DNA from: Cylindrotheca closterium
Lineage: Eukaryota > Bacillariophyta > Bacillariophyceae > Bacillariales > Bacillariaceae
Reading direction: 5' to 3'
Assembly (NCBI GenBank): GCA_933822405.4
Contig: CAKOGP040001980.1
Coordinates: 1 to 64,000 of the forward strand
Length of the DNA stretch: 64,000 nucleotides
Both the position numbers and the translations under genes were made by a program. A model generated the notes under the pieces. That model saw nothing but the letters and a program-made list of their open reading frames with translations. It was not told the origin of the DNA and made no database searches. The stretch's first letter is position 1; every line of letters begins with the position of its first letter. Below, in pieces: positions 62,327 through 64,000 of this stretch.

Positions 62327-64000
62327 ATGAATATCTTTGGAGCAAAGGCCTTCCTTATCCTGGTTTTCTACTTCCAAAGCTTTCCGTTTGGTCAATCGGC
62401 GTCACCAACAATATCACGATCATGGAAGGCTTGGAGAGGTTGGATGATAAGGAATACAGGGGCCACATATAGAGTACGACAATATAAAGATCTCAAAGAC
62501 GGGGAATTTCCCAATACAGTTCGTACTACAGTTCGTGGTGGTGGTTCTAGTCATAACAACGTGGAAGTTGAAGAGCATCTTAAAGTAGACCAAGCAACCT
62601 CATCACCATTGGAAATTCCTGAGGCCACAAATCAGAAAGACAGCACTACTATACTAACACTGACAAGAAAGGGGCACCGATGCACCCAGGATGTCATCCT
62701 TGATCTTTTGAGACGGTCCTCCATCGACCTGAAATTGGAATCCATTGAGTTGCTACAGTTGATAACCACCCGGTCTTCCGACTATTTGCAGGATTTGAAA
62801 TTGGCTGTAGAAGAAGAAAATAAGAAATTGCCTCACCCCCGAAAGCTCCTTCATTTTCTGGCACCAAAGATTCCTGCCATCAAGCATTCGCCCGATGTCA
62901 ACCTCAGAGTACATTCGTCACGATCCGATATAGATTCGAGCATCGCAGCCTGCATTATCGGAACTCTGGCTCATGTTTCTGAGATTTACGACAAACAAAC
63001 AATTATGAGGGCGAGTAGCACAGAAGAATCGCACTCCGTTGGTCCAGAATTAACAACTGACAGGCGTTTTGAACAACTTGTAGAATGCGTTCTCAACGGA
63101 GTCAACATTCAGAAGCGGAAGAAGGAGTCGTTAAACCGGCAATTGGAGAAAAACAGCGATGCTGTCGCGGACATTGAGCAAGTTCTGGATGAAGAAGATG
63201 CCCACATTGATGATGGACTCAACGTGAGAGATGCGTGTAGAGCCGCTTGGGGGATCAGTGTCCTCGGATGCTCTCATCTCGAGACTATTGCCGATGTCAA
63301 AATACTAGATCTTCTGTTGGCATTATCTCTCCGTGTCCGTGAGCTCCTACTGGCGCGGCTCCAACTTATCCGACAAGATGACCTGTTCTCTGGTCCTTCT
63401 AATGCGCACATAACAACAAGCGAGCGATTGAATCAAGTGGTGGAAGAATTGGCCGAGGACGCCGCGACTGCAATGTGGGCCTTTGCATGCGTGAAAGCAT
63501 GCACTGGACTGCGGAGTGTTCCGCTCTTTGAAACATGTTGTTCGATCCTTTGTCAAGACCCAATCGACATGCGAAAAAGGGCTCAATCTGCGGATTATGA
63601 GCCCGGCCTACCGATTGGTGTACACGATGTCGTTGATAGGTTGGCCGATGCTGAGAACGTAGATCAAGCACCAGAAAATGAAATCGATTCATCTAAGAAT
63701 GAGACCGCCTATGCCCGCTCGGAGGATACGGGGAATGGAAAGGATGCGTTTCTCGACTGGCTTTCTCCAACGGAAGTGAATGATGTTCTTTGGGCTATTG
63801 CACTTCATGGATCTAACAACACATCAGCATCGGACGAGATCACTCTTTCTGAAACAGCTTCAGCACTAGGAGAAATAGCTTTTGATCGGCTGCTCGAGTG
63901 GCTGGAGCACGATTCTCTGCTATCGTTAGAAGATGTTGATGGAAAATCTCCCTCTAGCATCAAAATCAAAAGCGACAAAGATGAGGTAACCGTGGAAGTT
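62327..64000 (+). CDS. OPR/FASTK-like helical-repeat protein (3' truncated by window)
   Basis: The frame from ATG 62327 stays open for 558 codons to the window edge, so the gene is incomplete. The leader MNIFGAKAFLILVFYFQSFP is hydrophobic and suggests import through the ER; a following QSASPT site may be plastid-type. Three blocks of the form x-W-x-x-x-x-L-G recur (AAWGISVLGC near 306, AMWAFACVKACTG near 381, DVLWAIALHGSN near 485), the spacing and pattern of octotricopeptide and FASTK-type repeats that bind organelle RNA. A RAP domain would be expected downstream, outside the window. Acidic, Glu/Asp-rich linkers separate the repeats. Confidence 0.65.
   Translation, partial: MNIFGAKAFLILVFYFQSFPFGQSASPTISRSWKAWRGWMIRNTGATYRVRQYKDLKDGEFPNTVRTTVRGGGSSHNNVEVEEHLKVDQATSSPLEIPEATNQKDSTTILTLTRKGHRCTQDVILDLLRRSSIDLKLESIELLQLITTRSSDYLQDLKLAVEEENKKLPHPRKLLHFLAPKIPAIKHSPDVNLRVHSSRSDIDSSIAACIIGTLAHVSEIYDKQTIMRASSTEESHSVGPELTTDRRFEQLVECVLNGVNIQKRKKESLNRQLEKNSDAVADIEQVLDEEDAHIDDGLNVRDACRAAWGISVLGCSHLETIADVKILDLLLALSLRVRELLLARLQLIRQDDLFSGPSNAHITTSERLNQVVEELAEDAATAMWAFACVKACTGLRSVPLFETCCSILCQDPIDMRKRAQSADYEPGLPIGVHDVVDRLADAENVDQAPENEIDSSKNETAYARSEDTGNGKDAFLDWLSPTEVNDVLWAIALHGSNNTSASDEITLSETASALGEIAFDRLLEWLEHDSLLSLEDVDGKSPSSIKIKSDKDEVTVEV

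Overview
The window is nuclear DNA of a photosynthetic diatom, probably pennate. Four things point there. Genes carry short GT-AG introns (mostly 62-130 nt). Several proteins begin with a signal peptide followed by an ASAFAP-like cleavage site, which marks import into a secondary plastid. Diatom-type families are present: a bZIP-PAS factor, a DUF6824 protein, and a multi-pass LRR/EGF/LNR surface protein. A decayed fucoxanthin-chlorophyll (FCP/LHC) antenna gene is also present. Genes are dense and alternate in strand, with very short spacers. I saw no tRNA, rRNA or CRISPR array. One assembly gap (N run) lies at 20808-21155. All exon boundaries were deduced by reading frame across GT/AG sites; none was checked against transcripts.

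Layout 1-20 kb: a possible fold-back repeat at the left edge; an ALG5-like glycosyltransferase; a glucose-6-phosphate 1-epimerase; a gamma-glutamylcyclotransferase-like protein; a Gln-rich bZIP-PAS factor; a coiled-coil Ser/Thr kinase; a decayed LHC pseudogene; a five-exon family X DNA polymerase; V-ATPase subunit H; a plastid-type SET-domain methyltransferase; an NPPY-type methyltransferase; TMCO1, with a decayed copy of its 3' end downstream. 20-23 kb: SmE, the gap, and about 1.8 kb of degenerate sequence.

Layout 23-49 kb: a plastid atypical SDR; mitochondrial Zim17; a mitochondrial PPR-like protein; a plastid protein of unknown function; queuosine salvage enzyme QNG1; eIF2 gamma; a type II sulfotransferase; a GH20 hexosaminidase; a NYN-domain nuclease; the 11-exon LRR receptor-like gene with a 12-nt exon; PP4 regulatory subunit 3; the DUF6824 protein; a small probable GPI-anchored protein.

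Layout 49-64 kb: a DEAD-box helicase whose motif II reads DETD; a Dus1-type dihydrouridine synthase with a plastid-like leader; a CtpA-type protease; a rhodanese/SAM-methyltransferase-like protein; a small unknown; SUMO E1 subunit UBA2; PGR5; another plastid unknown; and a long gene cut off by the right edge with OPR/FASTK-like repeats.

The genes are not an operon or a pathway cluster; most are unrelated housekeeping or plastid functions. The observations most worth following are a recurrent CTACTGTA motif in spacers, the two decayed gene copies, the architecture of the PolX enzyme (FHA-like, BRCT, no dRP-lyase lysine), and the LRR gene with its nested repeats and micro-exon. I did not find a clearly new multi-gene system.
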